From the NCBI GenBank assembly GCA_964017045.1, contig OZ024794.1:24981340-25045339 (forward strand): 64,000 bases of DNA. The letters are read 5' to 3'. This stretch comes from Omphiscola glabra (Eukaryota > Mollusca > Gastropoda > Lymnaeidae). Both the position numbers and the translations under genes were made by a program. How positions within the stretch are numbered: position 1 is the stretch's first letter; the number at the start of each line of letters is the position of its first letter. A model generated the notes under the pieces. That model was not told the DNA's origin, made no database searches, and saw nothing but the letters and a program-made list of their open reading frames with translations. Of this stretch, positions 36,601 to 52,889 are shown in pieces.

Positions 36601-39600
36601 TTTTGTGACTTATTGGGGAATGCAGTAAAAATAAAATTATATTTGAAGAGGAAAATGAAGGATATAAGAAATGTGTTTTCGTCAGACGTTTACCCACTAC
36701 ATAACCGCTTCTTTATGAGTGATAAATCACTACAATTACATTAAATGCAAACAAAAATGCAAGTCAAAGATTCATACGAAAAAAAAAATGTTTTTAGGGG
36801 TTGTTTAATGAATAGTTCTGTTCACGTCAGAGTATTTTGGCTGATAAATTCGTTGTGTCGTTTGGTCATTTCTCAAGTTTTCCCATACTGCGTGCTTTAA
36901 ATTTACCACTTTTAATATGCCATGTGTGACATTGGCTTTGGGGTTAGGTTTCGGGTTAGGGTATAGAGTTATAGGTCATATAGGGTTAGGGTTAACCATA
37001 AAACAGAGAAAACATAACACAAAAATAACGATGGGTAAGTTTTTAGTTCTTTTTTTCCCCACACGTGACGACCTGCACCCGCCCCCCCCCCCCCACACAG
37101 ATCCTTCTTAGTATACTACTTGGCTGGATGGTCAGTGGCATCATGACAGAATTTGGGGCACTGTCCAGTGATCCTAAAAGTAAAGATTACATGGCTAGAA
37201 CGGATGCTCGAGCTCACGTCATTAGAGATATTGGCTGGTTCATATTCCCATACCCAGGTACGGTCAGTGAAACGACCTCAAAGTCGTATTGTATTTTTAA
37301 CATAAATAGGAAATTAAAATTCTCTCATTAGCCACAGTCAGTAGATTATACGATTAAGGCCTCTAAAAAATAGTTTCAAATATACAAGCAGTGGCGTAGT
37401 TAGAGTTAGTGCCGGACGAAAGTTTTCTCGCCCTTTCCACGAAAAAACACTGCGATTTGGCCGAAAATTCCGCCCCTCGGTGTACAGAAAAAATTGCCGC
37501 CCGGCTGCACCCCCTTTACCTACGCCATTGAATATATGCACTACGTAAAGATTCTTTATACAAACAAAATAAAAGTGTGTTTTTTTTCAGGGATGTTTGG
37601 CATGGTGTCGTTCAGCATCGGAGGATTCATCAGCTTTTTTGTTGCCACCATCCTGTCAGTGCTGGACTCGATTGGAGACTACAACGCCTGTGCCCGGACG
37701 GCCCGCGTTCCTCCGCCACCGGCGTACGCCTTCAACAGGGGCATAGCCGTGGAGGGTTTCGTCAGCTTCCTGGGGGGAACACTGGGCTGCTGCCACGCCA
37801 CGTCTTCGTACGGCGGCAACATTGGTGCCATGGGCATAACACGGGTACATTAACTTACAATTATTCTTTTACCCGGAGCTACTCACCTTTATTTTCGCGA
37901 CCTCTGTTAGGCCTACTAGCACAAAGGCGTTGCTAGAGTGTTTGCGCCTGGAAAAATGATTCATTTTACGCCCCTTTCAACTCTGTAACCAATTATTTTC
38001 ATCAATAAAATACCATTAAACCACACTGTGTCGCACCTAACTAAGCTACGCATCAGTAGTAGTAGCAGGGGAAATTAGGAAATTTGTTCCACTAAAAATA
38101 TTCATTTTTTATGTAAAATTCAGCAAGAACAAAGAACTGAAAGTGAAAGTACTGGCTCTGTGGCAAAACATCCATGACGTTTCAAACATTATAGGTTATG
38201 GCCTCTCTCACTGAACGTCTGACTGGCCTACATGGGCTACTACAGACATCTCTTTAACTGAACGTCTGACTAGCCTACATGGGCTACTACTACTACAAGA
38301 CATCTCTTTAACTGAACATCTGACTAGCCTACATGGGCTACTACAGGACATCTCTTTAACTGAACATCTGACTAGCCTACATGGGCTACTACAGGACATC
38401 TCTTTAAATGAACGTCTGACTGGCCTACATGGGCTACTACAGGACATCTCTTTAACTGAACGTCTGACTGGCCTACATGGGCTACTACAGGACATCTCTT
38501 TAACTGAACGTCTGACTAGCCTACATGGGCTACTACAGACATCTCTTTAACTGAACGTCTGATTGGCCTACATGGGCTACTACTACAGGACATCTCTTTA
38601 ACTGAACGTCTGACTGGCCTACATGGGCTAATACTACTACAGGACATCTCTTTAACTGAACATCTGACTAGCCTACATGGGCTACTACTACTACAGGACA
38701 TCTCTTTAACTGAACGTCTGACTGGCCTACATGGGCTACTACTACTACAGGACATCTCTTTAACTGAACATCTGACTAGCCTACATGGGCTACTACAGGA
38801 CATCTCTTTAACTGAACGTCTGACTGACTACTACTACAGGACATCTCTTTAACTGAACGTCTGACTAGCCTACATGGGCTACTACTACTACAGGACATCT
38901 CTTTAACTGAACGTCTGACTAGCCTACATGGGCTACTACTACTACAGAACATCTCTTTAACTGAACGTCTGACTGGCCTACATAGGCTACTACTACTACA
39001 GGACATCTCTTTAACTGAACGTCTGACTGGCCTACATGGGCTACTACTACTACAGGACATCTCTTTAACTGAACGTCTGACTGGCCTACATGTGCTACTA
39101 CTACTACAGGACATCTCTTTAACTGAACGTCTGACTGGCCTACATGGGCTACTACTACTACAGAACATCTCTTTAACTGAACGTCTGTCTAGCCTACATG
39201 GGCTACTACTACTACAGGACATCTCTTTAACTGAACGTCTGACTAGCCTACATGGGCTACTACTACTACAGGACATCTCTTTAACTGAACGTCTGACTGG
39301 CCTACATGGGCTACTAATACTACAGGACATCTTTTGGTTGTATTTCTATATTTAATAAATTCACTCTAAATGAATAAAAATTTACTGTACAATGTTTTGT
39401 ATTTTTTAATTCGAAAAAAAAAAAATCCGTCCGAACAAATTTCTTCTTTTTCAACTCGCACCCTTACTAAGTCTTAGACCTAAAAAAGTTTTTATTTCGA
39501 AATTCCCTGGGAACAAATTTTTCGTTCGAAACATATCACCCCATTTCTTGCACCTCTTAGCCTCAACGACATTTAAATTTAGAAATTAAATTGTTTTTAA

Positions 39601-42600
39601 ATTGACCAAATTTCCTTTCGACCAAACTCCCGTCGATCATTTTCCGTCGACTAAAGTTATTTCCATCAAATTTACGGTAACCCCTTTTCATGGGTAGATA
39701 ATTAAACCGGCTGGCTAAGGTGGCTGTCACCGGCGGTCGTTTCCTTGACAAACATATGAAACTTATTGAAATTCAAAATAGCCTACGTCGTAATCGGAAA
39801 AAGAACGGAGCCATACAGGGACAGGGAAAGGGGGAGCCGAACGGGTGCTTCGCACAGGGCGAAAGTTTAACTTAGGCCGGCGTTGTTAAAAGGGATCATA
39901 TAAATTTAGATGTCATTAAAACAATGTTGAGTATTCAAGATTCAAGAACTTAAATATAATTATATAATCTCTTATATTATTATATTAGAGGGGCTGCATA
40001 CAATCGAAAGTGTGATGCAGTCGTAATCGCCAATTTTCATCGATGGCTGTGCAAAATATAGCGAATGAGAACCGGTTTTATGTGGCCCACCCTGTATATT
40101 CGAAAAATGAGTGACACTCCAATGAGGTTAGTTGAACAAGCTTTGTAATTTTGGATTAAGAAGATAAGCGGTCAAGGGATCTGTGCCACGTCATTCATTT
40201 ACAAAATACTCCAATAATAAAAAAAAAAAATCACTTAACATTTTTTCGCTACTATAGTTTAAAAAGAAAAAACATTTTTAAAAAACATGAAATTTAACTT
40301 TACAAATGTCAGCACAAAACCACTCCAGTCAAAGTAGGGGGTCTTTTGCCTACAGTGCTTGATTGTCGGGGGGGGGGCTTTTAGTGAGATGGGGGGAGCT
40401 GTTATTAAGCATCCATTTTAAAGTGTTAAAGTGTGAATTTAGAAAAATAAAACGTCTATATCAACATACCCACTTATGCGATTGTGTGGAGCTAACAGAT
40501 AACAAATAATGACAGAACCACAAATAAACTTAGAGATATACACGGATATGTTATATTCTTAAAACTTCAATGTGTTTATTATAAACTTTGTATATAAATG
40601 ATTAAATGATCTTTTTTTTCTTTATATTTTTTAACGTCAGCGAAAGGGCCAGCTGTGAAATGGCCCCGGAGGTCATACGGCTTAGTGACATCGGCGAATC
40701 GTCATAGTTATAGATGCTGACCATCACCATGGTAATGGCCGGTAAACTTAATGACTCCTTATAAGCTTGTCTGCTTCGTGGGATACCCGGCTATGCGTAT
40801 CCGGAAAATTGTTTCAAAGAAATTTCGTCGACGGAAAACTGATCGACGGAAGTTTGGTCGAACGGAAGTTTGATTGAATCAATTTTTGCGTCAAATTTCT
40901 TTTTGAACACATTATTTTCTTATGCGCTCATCCTATATACCAAAGTATTGTTGGCTACTTAATGAGGAACTTTCAGGGCCCTGTAGAACTGCGATGTCGA
41001 ATTTCGATGAGTAGCTGAAGTCTATTCACAAGGCACTGGAAAGTGTGCGCATTGCGCAGCAGAGGTAGGAGTTTGATGTACTGGACGTGGTCATATTCTC
41101 CGATTTCTCTGCTCTCTACATCTTGAATAAGGAAGCACGTAGCACCACTTAATTGATGCCATCTTGGACTACTTGGGCAAGATCTGAAGCAAAGTAACGG
41201 TGCAATTGGTTCCACCAAGCCACGTAAACTTGAATGGCAGTGAAAAAACAGACACACTGGCAAAAACCGGGGCTGCACGGCCCCAACCAGAAACACCAGT
41301 CACATATATTTGCGCGAAGAACTGGCTTACCACTTTAGGACAAAGTGTTGTGGACAATAGGTAGGCAGCACGAATGCCAGGTGTGTATTCGCTAACGTGC
41401 CGCTTCCTCGCAGACAAGAACCCTGATGGAAATTGGGACGTCGACATCAGAGTCTGTTGGTCCAAATGAAAACCGAACACTGCCCCACTAACGCATACTT
41501 CAACAGGTAAGACTATGACAGGGATCCGACCAGCCAGGACTGCACGCTGGCCCCGGAGACAGTAGTGCATCTGTTGAATTTGTGCCTACATCAAGACAAT
41601 GTTATATGGCACAGCTAATCAGATGGAGCTTGTTGCCAATGTACTAGCCAGGGCTTTAAGAGCGTAAGCTCAAGCCTCAACCAGAATATGTATGTTAGGT
41701 AGTAGCTTTGTTAAAGTTTCTGATTCTAACGAATTTGAAACATTTTGATTCAGCGGAACCCCCATATGTTATTTGAATCAAATGCTTATTTATTTTAACT
41801 TAAAATGTAACTTGTCAAAACAATTAAAATAAAACGTTTTTTTTTTTAAAATGTCAATTTCACTAAATTTCAGGTGGTGAGTCGGAGTGTGTTTCAAGTT
41901 GCTGGAATTATTTACATTTTATTTGCCTTGTTTGGAAAGTTCGGTGCTGTATTTGTGACGATACCCTACTCAGTACTTGGTGGCTGTAACGTCATCATTA
42001 TGGGGATATTCATTGGTGTGATTCTCTCTTACTTACAGGTACCGTCCTATTCAAGTTATACCGCACCCTAATGCTAATGTTAGTGATGGCTATTCTATTG
42101 CTGAGTTTGCGAACCTCAGGTACGGTCCTATTCAAGTTATACCGCACCCTTATGCTAATGTTGGTGATGGCTATTCTATTGCTGAGATTGCGAACCTCAG
42201 GTACAGTCCTATTCAAGTTATACCGCACCCTAATGCTAATGTTAGTGATGGCTATTCTATTGCTGAGATTGCGAACCTCAGGTACCGTCCTATTCAAGTT
42301 ATACCGCACCCTAATGCTAATGTTAGTGATGGCTATTCTATTGCTGAGATTGCGAACCTCAGGTACCGTCCTATTCAAGTTATACCGCACCCTAATGCTA
42401 ATGTTAGTGATGGCTATTCTATTGCTGAGTTGGCGAACCTCAGGTACGGTCCTATACAAGTTATACCGCACCCTAATGCTAATATTAGTGATGGCTATTC
42501 TATTGCTGAGTTGGCGAACCTCAGGTACGGTCCTATTCAAGTTATACCGCACCCTAATGCTAATATTAGTGATGGCTATTCTATTGCTGAGATTGCGAAT

Positions 42601-45600
42601 AATGCATGATTTTGCTTTATCTTTGGTCAAACTTAAATAATGAGATAGTAAAAATGAAAACGTGTCTTATGTTTGATTGCTTAATTTTTAACGCAAATGG
42701 TTACAAAAATTATAGCCCGAAGAAACATAGCTTGAGGAATAGACCATAAGTTATTGTACGCAATTTCAATATTTGTTTCTCTTGAACCGCCATTATCAAA
42801 TAAAGCCATCTCTATGTTGAACAATGTGTTTATGTCTCCATCGGCTTGTCTTCAAGTTTTATCCTGAAGTTTCTTTTTTATCTCAATTTCCAGTTGTCTC
42901 TTAAGTATAGCGACATTGTTTCTTGGGGTTCGTCGTCCTCGGATCCACGATGTTCAATCTCAATGTCCGTAGAAATTTCCAAACTGGAATCCACTGTTTG
43001 ACGAAGCTTTTGAAGTTCCACGATATGTTTTCGCAACGGGTTCAAGTTTGTGTAAAGCCTTAATTTTAAATACCTACTACGAGATATTAATGTTAACCAA
43101 TCGATCGTTTTATCTATTTGTATCTCTCTACTGGTTTAAATACGGTACCGCTTTCATAAGAGCAAAAAAAAAAAAAGGGGGGAGGGGGGGGGGCACGTTA
43201 ACTCCAAATCTTTTGATAACTTTCAAGCACGGCATCGGTACTTGTTTCGTGTTATCAACTGGATTGGTGAACGTGATTGTTGGTGTATGGAATAGTTGTT
43301 GATCATAGTATCATAGGTTGGAGAAGAGTTTTCTGAGGCCCACTGTGATGGCCAGGTTATGCAAGGTCAATAAGAAGTGAGGAGTTTAAATGTTGTGTGA
43401 ACACGGGATGGTATTTAGTGTGTCGGAGTATATAAAGCTCTGCTCAGGAGTATATAGCAGTGTGTCCGAAAGGTCACGTTCTGTTTAGCAGTTACCTTAG
43501 TTATCACAGTGTTGGTCCTAGTTTATCAGTGTTGTGTGTCGAGAGAAAGTTTTGTGAACTTGTAGGTACTGTGATGTTCGTGCGAGATACTGATATTCCA
43601 TCGAGCGACCTCCCCAGGTGACGGATAGGGGAAAGCCCATCAGATATGGAGGGTACCAGGGAAATAAAATACCTGGGGTGGACCAAACTCAGAACCATCT
43701 GCCTTGTGTAGGAATCCACAAAAGCTAGGGAACATTACACAAAAATTAAGGCAGCTACCTATAACTATAAGTGAGCTGTAAGGAGCAGCACACCAGACGG
43801 TTGTAAGCAGGGCTAAAAACCCGGCCATGTAAAAAATGTTAAGAAAGCCAAACAGAATAAACCCGGACTGATTTCTAATGGAAATCAACCTATGCCTGGA
43901 TATAAACGTGATTTTTGGATTGCGACTTGGAATGTATTATTAACTTAAGCCTGTTTAGAGCAGGAGCCGTAGCCAAGCTAAAAGTAATAGATAGTAGAAT
44001 AGTAAAAAGTAAATATAAAAACTCTATTGCTGCATTTGTAAGAAATTCGATGGAAAAATGCAGACATCCTCAAGACATTAGAGTACACCATAGTTTATAA
44101 TGGCAACAACACTAACACTCTTGGAACAGAATTTGCTGTGAAAAAAGAAGCTGTCATTGTTTTTAAAACAGAGAATGAAAGGTTATGCTCTTAGTGTGTG
44201 AGAGGAAAATTGTAATACTACTAACAGGCCGAAAATATTTATAAATATTCATGCTCCCACCAAAAATGCAGAAGATCAGATAATCAGGAATCTGAAAATA
44301 TTAAAGTACCTGTACTGGAGCACCGAGGAGGTGGACTGAATATTGTGAGGGCATACTAAATGTATTCAATAGACAAGATACCACCACGTGGAGGACCAGG
44401 CCCTTTAATAAACTTGTCATTCAAAGCCCAACTTTGTAAGAAACCACAGAAGTAATCAATTCTATTTCATAAGAAAACCCACAAAGCCCTTGGAGAAGAC
44501 CTCATCACAGCAGAGCTTATTTAGATATGGAGAAGAGACTACACACTCGGACAATACACTTATACTGTAACTAAAATTTTGGCAAGAAGAGAAAATTCCA
44601 ACAGAATGAGAAACAGCACTAATACTAATGAGTCTAATAACCCAAGCATGGAAAAGAAAAGCATCAGGTCGGAGTGGAAGGAAGTGGTGAGGCAGGCTAA
44701 AGCCCTATATGAATGGGATGTAGTGCTACTCAGGAATAGATGGATAAGATCGTGTAAATAAATGGACCCTGGTTAATTAATATTACAGACCTGTTTACCC
44801 TCAAAATCGTACAATTTCATCACAAAATTGTTCAATACATTATCTTAATAGTAAAAAAACACTCTGTATATATAATGTATACACATCAAAATCGTACATT
44901 GTACGCCAAAATCGTAAGAGTAAACAGGTCTGATATTAGTTCAAACTGGTGTTTGTTACTGTCAAGTGTGAATAGTGACACACAGCTGTTCCCTTGACAA
45001 TTAGAGCGTAACAAACTGCCAGTTCAGAAAACGCACCCACTGTAGAAGTTGCCACACTACATTTAGTGATAAAACCTAAGGTCCAATATTTGAGTTTTAG
45101 TTTGTAAATTTCTCAAGAAAATTTCTGTACATGTCTTGTTTCACACTTTCAGACAGTGGATCTAAATTCTACCAGAAACCTGGCTATCATGGGAATATCT
45201 CTTTTATTGGGGGTGATGATGCCTATCTGGGTTGCCAAAAACCCACATGCATTTAACACTGGTAAGTTTTAATTTATACATATCCAAGTATCAATTGAGC
45301 TATAAATAATGTTAATTAGTACTATTACTACCAAATATTTGCTTCCAGAACATTGATTTCAAAAGATATTCTTCAGTAATTTAATTATAAAATTATTTCA
45401 CTGTTCAAAACTTTTTTTGAGTTTTTACTATGTTCCTTCCCTCATCTAGGTAACCTTACAGTGGACTCATCCCTAAAAATGCTATTAACAAACCCCTCAT
45501 TTGTAGGTGGTATTTTTGCTTTTCTCATGGACAACACTGCTCCAGGTTAAACAACTTTTCCCCCTCTTTTCATTTGCATCTATACCATACGCCAAGGATA

Positions 45601-45953
45601 GCTAAGACTAAAAGGATTTAACTAATCATCATTAACAGTGATGTATCAGTAACCATCACTATTCATACTAGTCTTGAAAGTATATAATTGCGAGTGGTCA
45701 GTGGTATATAATTTATAACTTTTTGAGAATTTGAGTCTGAAAATGGGTTATTAACAATGACTAATATTCTATAGGCACATTGAAAGAAAGAGGATTGCTT
45801 CATTTGTTGAAAGAAATGGATGAGGACAGTAAAAAGGCAGCCAACTATGATGATGGTTTAGAGCTCTACAGACTCCCATTAGTCCCAGATTCATTCCGAC
45901 GATCACACTTAGCAAAGTACATTCCTATTGTTGACTACTTGGGCAAAAATTAA
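30663..45953 (+). CDS. SLC23 family nucleobase/ascorbate transporter, complete
   Basis: Thirteen exons join in frame: 30663-30911, 31432-31589, 31812-31906, 32455-32552, 33666-33742, 34971-35075, 35683-35803, 37101-37257, 37591-37844, 41874-42038, 45153-45261, 45450-45545 and 45775-45953. All introns are GT-AG. The 620-residue product starts [10 protein letters not shown]. It has the family-diagnostic block [20 protein letters not shown] (residues 380-399) followed by NRGI, and [11 protein letters not shown] (428-438), which fits the NAT signature NxGxxxxT[RKG]. [12 protein letters not shown] and RTDAR segments also match SVCT-type proteins. SLC23 proteins move ascorbate or nucleobases with Na+ or H+ across membranes; the substrate here is not known. 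The TM1 QH pair of vertebrate SVCTs reads QQ at the exon 1/2 junction. The gene is convergent with RPS17. Confidence 0.93.
31965..32303. mobile_element. Possible decayed hAT-like element in SLC23 intron 3
   Basis: The right part, GCGGGCCGAAGGTTTTACAC followed by CCCC, reads in reverse like the GGGTGTAAAAC...GGCCCGC ends of many hAT elements. A weak partner (CAGGATCGGGCATC and GGCGGGCCGCAC) lies near 31965. No target duplication is seen. Confidence 0.3.
32675..32877. mobile_element. Foldback family FB2, right part
   Basis: It contains TTTTTGAACGCACTATACTA, CGACCAAATTTCCG, CCGTCGACGAAATTTCTTTC and a final TTTCCGGATA. These match the right half of the complete element at 58884-59168. The outer left arm is missing. 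It lies in SLC23 intron 4. Confidence 0.78.
33943..34327. mobile_element. Long inverted-repeat element in SLC23 intron 5
   Basis: The left arm (ATGGACAACGATGAGTCA, then TTGTTTTGTCACGTGATA, then GGTAGGCTTTCTGC) is mirrored by the right arm (TATCACGTGACAAAACAATC, CGACTCATCGTAGTCCAT). Arms of about 80 bp enclose a spacer of about 200 bp. No autonomous relative is recognised. Confidence 0.72.
34603..34816. mobile_element. SPIN-like hAT MITE
   Basis: A 214-bp element starting CAGCGGTTCTCAACCTGTGG, with a GGGTCGCACGACCC block and CCTAAGACCATCGGAAAACA, and ending AGGTTGAGAACCACTG. Flanking 8-mers CATTAGAT (34595-34602) and CATTCGAT (34817-34824) match at seven of eight. From memory, these ends and the inner block are those of the SPIN (Space Invaders) hAT family. 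A G-run near 34730 has expanded. It lies in SLC23 intron 5. Confidence 0.85.
35222..35590. mobile_element. MITE with GTCCAT...TACGTCA-type ends
   Basis: The left end AGGGTTCATCTCTGAATTAC with GTCACAC and the right end AACGTACTTGATGGACGGCC with CCT are imperfect inverted repeats. They resemble the ends of the element at 59589-59888. It lies in SLC23 intron 6. Confidence 0.55.
36215..36620 (-). mobile_element. LINE ORF2 C-terminal fragment
   Basis: The minus strand reads [20 protein letters not shown], then [14 protein letters not shown], a stop, then [20 protein letters not shown] and EWVQKA. This is the standard LINE ORF2 ending. Isolated stops show it is dead. It lies in SLC23 intron 7, antisense to the gene. 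Confidence 0.85.
37389..37530. mobile_element. hAT MITE, CAGTGGCGTA family
   Basis: Ends are CAGTGGCGTAGTTAG and CCTACGCCATTG. The inside contains AAAAAATTGCCGCCCGGC, the inverse of the block in the copy at 25380. Its flanks show no clear 8-bp duplication. It lies in SLC23 intron 8, about 60 bp before exon 9. Confidence 0.8.
37923..38060. mobile_element. Short repeat related to 61612-61797
   Basis: It shares TTTACGCCCCTTTCAACTCT-like sequence and AATAAAATACCAT with the repeat at 61612, and the GCTAGAGTGTTTG start. The outer ends, AGGCGTTGCTAG and CTAAGCTACGC, are weakly inverted, like a decayed MITE. Confidence 0.5.
38190..39338. repeat. 48-54-bp minisatellite in SLC23 intron 9
   Basis: About 21 copies of a unit containing GACATCTCTTTAACTGAACG, CTGACTGGCCTACATGGGCT and a (CTA)2-5 run. 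Copy length varies mostly by threes through the CTA run, giving 48- and 54-bp units. One copy near 38820 has lost the CTACATGGG part. Long frames on both strands follow from the period and are not called as genes. Confidence 0.95.
39560..39690. mobile_element. Foldback family FB2, decayed right arm
   Basis: TTGACCAAATTTCCTTTCGA, CGTCGATCATTTTCCGTCGA and AAATTTACGGTAACC match the right arm of the complete copy at 58884, with more substitutions. Confidence 0.6.
40794..40945. mobile_element. Foldback family FB2, left arm
   Basis: It begins CGTATCCGGAAAATTG and continues TTCGTCGACGGAAAACTGAT and TCAAATTTCTTTTTGAACAC, matching the left half of the copy at 58884. The right half is absent. Confidence 0.72.
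40970..41660. other. GC-richer unclassified segment in SLC23 intron 9
   Basis: About 600 bases are more GC-rich than the rest of the intron, with long overlapping minus-strand frames (40973-41296 and 41169-41570). Neither translation resembles a family I know. It is probably a decayed transposon or retrocopy. Confidence 0.3.
42039..42599. repeat. 81-bp minisatellite starting at the exon 10 donor site
   Basis: Seven copies start at 42039, 42120, 42201, 42282, 42363, 42444 and 42525. The unit begins GTACCGTCCTATTCAAGTTA and ends GCGAACCTCAG. The first base is the first intron base after SLC23 exon 10 (TTACAG|GTACCG), so each later copy presents CTCAG|GTAC again. The last copy is cut at about 42599. 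Confidence 0.96.
42600..43559. other. SLC23 intron 10, left part
   Basis: A minus-strand frame around 42880-43030 reads like [20 protein letters not shown] and may be a piece of an old transposon protein. The rest has A- and G-runs (43165-43195) and no gene. A TATAAAG motif at 43431 may belong to the 5' part of the LINE that follows. Confidence 0.35.
43560..44765 (+). mobile_element. Degenerate LINE: 5' UTR, endonuclease and RT pieces
   Basis: The left part (about 43610-43915) looks like a LINE leader, with GGTGACGGATAGGGG and ATGGAGGGTACCAGGG. Then comes an endonuclease start: GACTTGGAATGTA reads TWNV, and [10 protein letters not shown] follows in the next frame. About 44100-44200 reads [18 protein letters not shown], typical of the same domain. 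About 44490-44610 gives an RT start ([13 protein letters not shown], then [10 protein letters not shown]). The catalytic middle is deleted: the sequence jumps near 44638 to the 3' end shared with the fragment at 9307 ([15 protein letters not shown]). Multiple stops and frameshifts make it dead. It lies in SLC23 intron 10. Confidence 0.8.
44786..44932. mobile_element. CAGACCTG-ended MITE, 6-bp target duplication
   Basis: A 147-bp element with inverted ends CAGACCTGTTTACCCT and AGAGTAAACAGGTCTG, and inner AAAATCGTACA blocks on both sides. ATATTA flanks it directly on both sides (44780-44785, 44933-44938). Confidence 0.85.
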
Positions 45954-45999
45954 AAGGACCCTGTCAAATATGCATACATCTATCTTATTAATTGTTGTA

Positions 46000-46005
46000 A
46001 ATAAA
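46000..46005 (+). terminator. Poly(A) signal of SLC23
   Basis: AATAAA lies 47 bases after the SLC23 stop codon, so the 3' UTR is very short. Confidence 0.75.
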
Positions 46006-46160
46006 GTTCATAAAACACCAAATCTATGTGATTTCTCAACTACATTATAACAATTTGATTTCTGAACTTCAAGTATACAAGGATAGTGAGAGTATATGAA
46101 TATAACCAAAAGGCATGAGTCATATATAAAAGACAACACATGTCATTGAAGAACAAAGTT

Positions 46161-46166
46161 TTTATT
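46161..46166 (-). terminator. Poly(A) signal of RPS17
   Basis: TTTATT on the plus strand is AATAAA on the minus strand, about 22 bases after the RPS17 stop codon. Confidence 0.8.
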
Positions 46167-46187
46167 TAGTCTTAATCATTGATTAAA

Positions 46188-52124
<5,937 letters not shown>

Positions 52125-52147
52125 TTTGGTTGTAACAGCGGAAAAGG
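52125..52147 (-). promoter_or_regulatory. 5' TOP-like leader of RPS17
   Basis: On the minus strand the sequence runs CCTTTTCCGCTGTTACAACC and then AAA before the ATG at 52124. A pyrimidine tract beginning with C at the transcript start is the standard 5' TOP signal of ribosomal protein mRNAs. The transcription start at about 52147 is inferred from it. Confidence 0.65.
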
Positions 52148-52889
52148 AAACACAACTTCGAAAACCTAAAAATATTAACTTTAACGACTAAGCTCGAAAC
52201 AAACAATATTAATTTCCAACACTAATAAATATTTATTTTAAATACTTATATTAATAATATAATTGAAAAATATTCATTAGTGTTCAGCAATGATAAATAT
52301 ATTTTTAAAAAGTATATTTTAACAACTTAAAAGTTGGAAATAATAGTTTGCAAATAGTAAATAGAAAAAAAAATATTTTAAGTTGGTCTAGTGAATTTTT
52401 AAAGTAACTAATCTAAAAAGCTAATCTCAGAATAGGCTACTTAAAAGTTTATAATTTATGCAAATATATATAATTGATGATCATTTCATTATTCGTTTCT
52501 GAGTTCATTCAAATTTAATCTATACTTCAAAGCATCAAGATTGTCACAGTAAAAAGTTGAGATATCTACGCTTTTAAAAAAATCTGGCCTTATTCTCATT
52601 CTGTGAACGGTGCTGCCACTCACATTCTTCTATCTTCCTCAGGTTCAATCTTAAAATTCCCTAGATTTCCCCAGATTATAAAACTATGCATTAAAAATCC
52701 TGCACATACTCAATTGTACAGACGGGCAAAGAGGGGGGCGCAGGTTCGGTACGAAATCATAAAAATATTCTCTTTTTTTGAGTATTAATTCTAATCCTAG
52801 GTTTCCAAAACGCGCCCTTGTAGGTTTGACAGAGTTGGTGTTACAACTTAATTCGTTTGAATTAAATGAGGAATAATTTTTTTAAATCA
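52148..52889. other. AT-rich DNA upstream of RPS17
   Basis: No gene seen. It includes the RPS17 promoter region, with no TATA box evident; TOP promoters often lack one. Confidence 0.4.

Noticed and set aside
36943..36995. GGGTTAGG words resembling interstitial telomere repeat
   Set aside because: Only scattered TTAGGG-like words with irregular spacing, not a tandem run; a similar loose cluster occurs at 51481-51530.
38208..39330. Long minus-strand frames of MSCSS...[11 protein letters not shown] repeats
   Set aside because: Product of a minisatellite whose length is a multiple of three, inside an SLC23 intron, with open frames on the plus strand too.
42010..42640. Plus and minus frames of about 190-206 codons
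   Set aside because: Both are translations of the 81-bp minisatellite.
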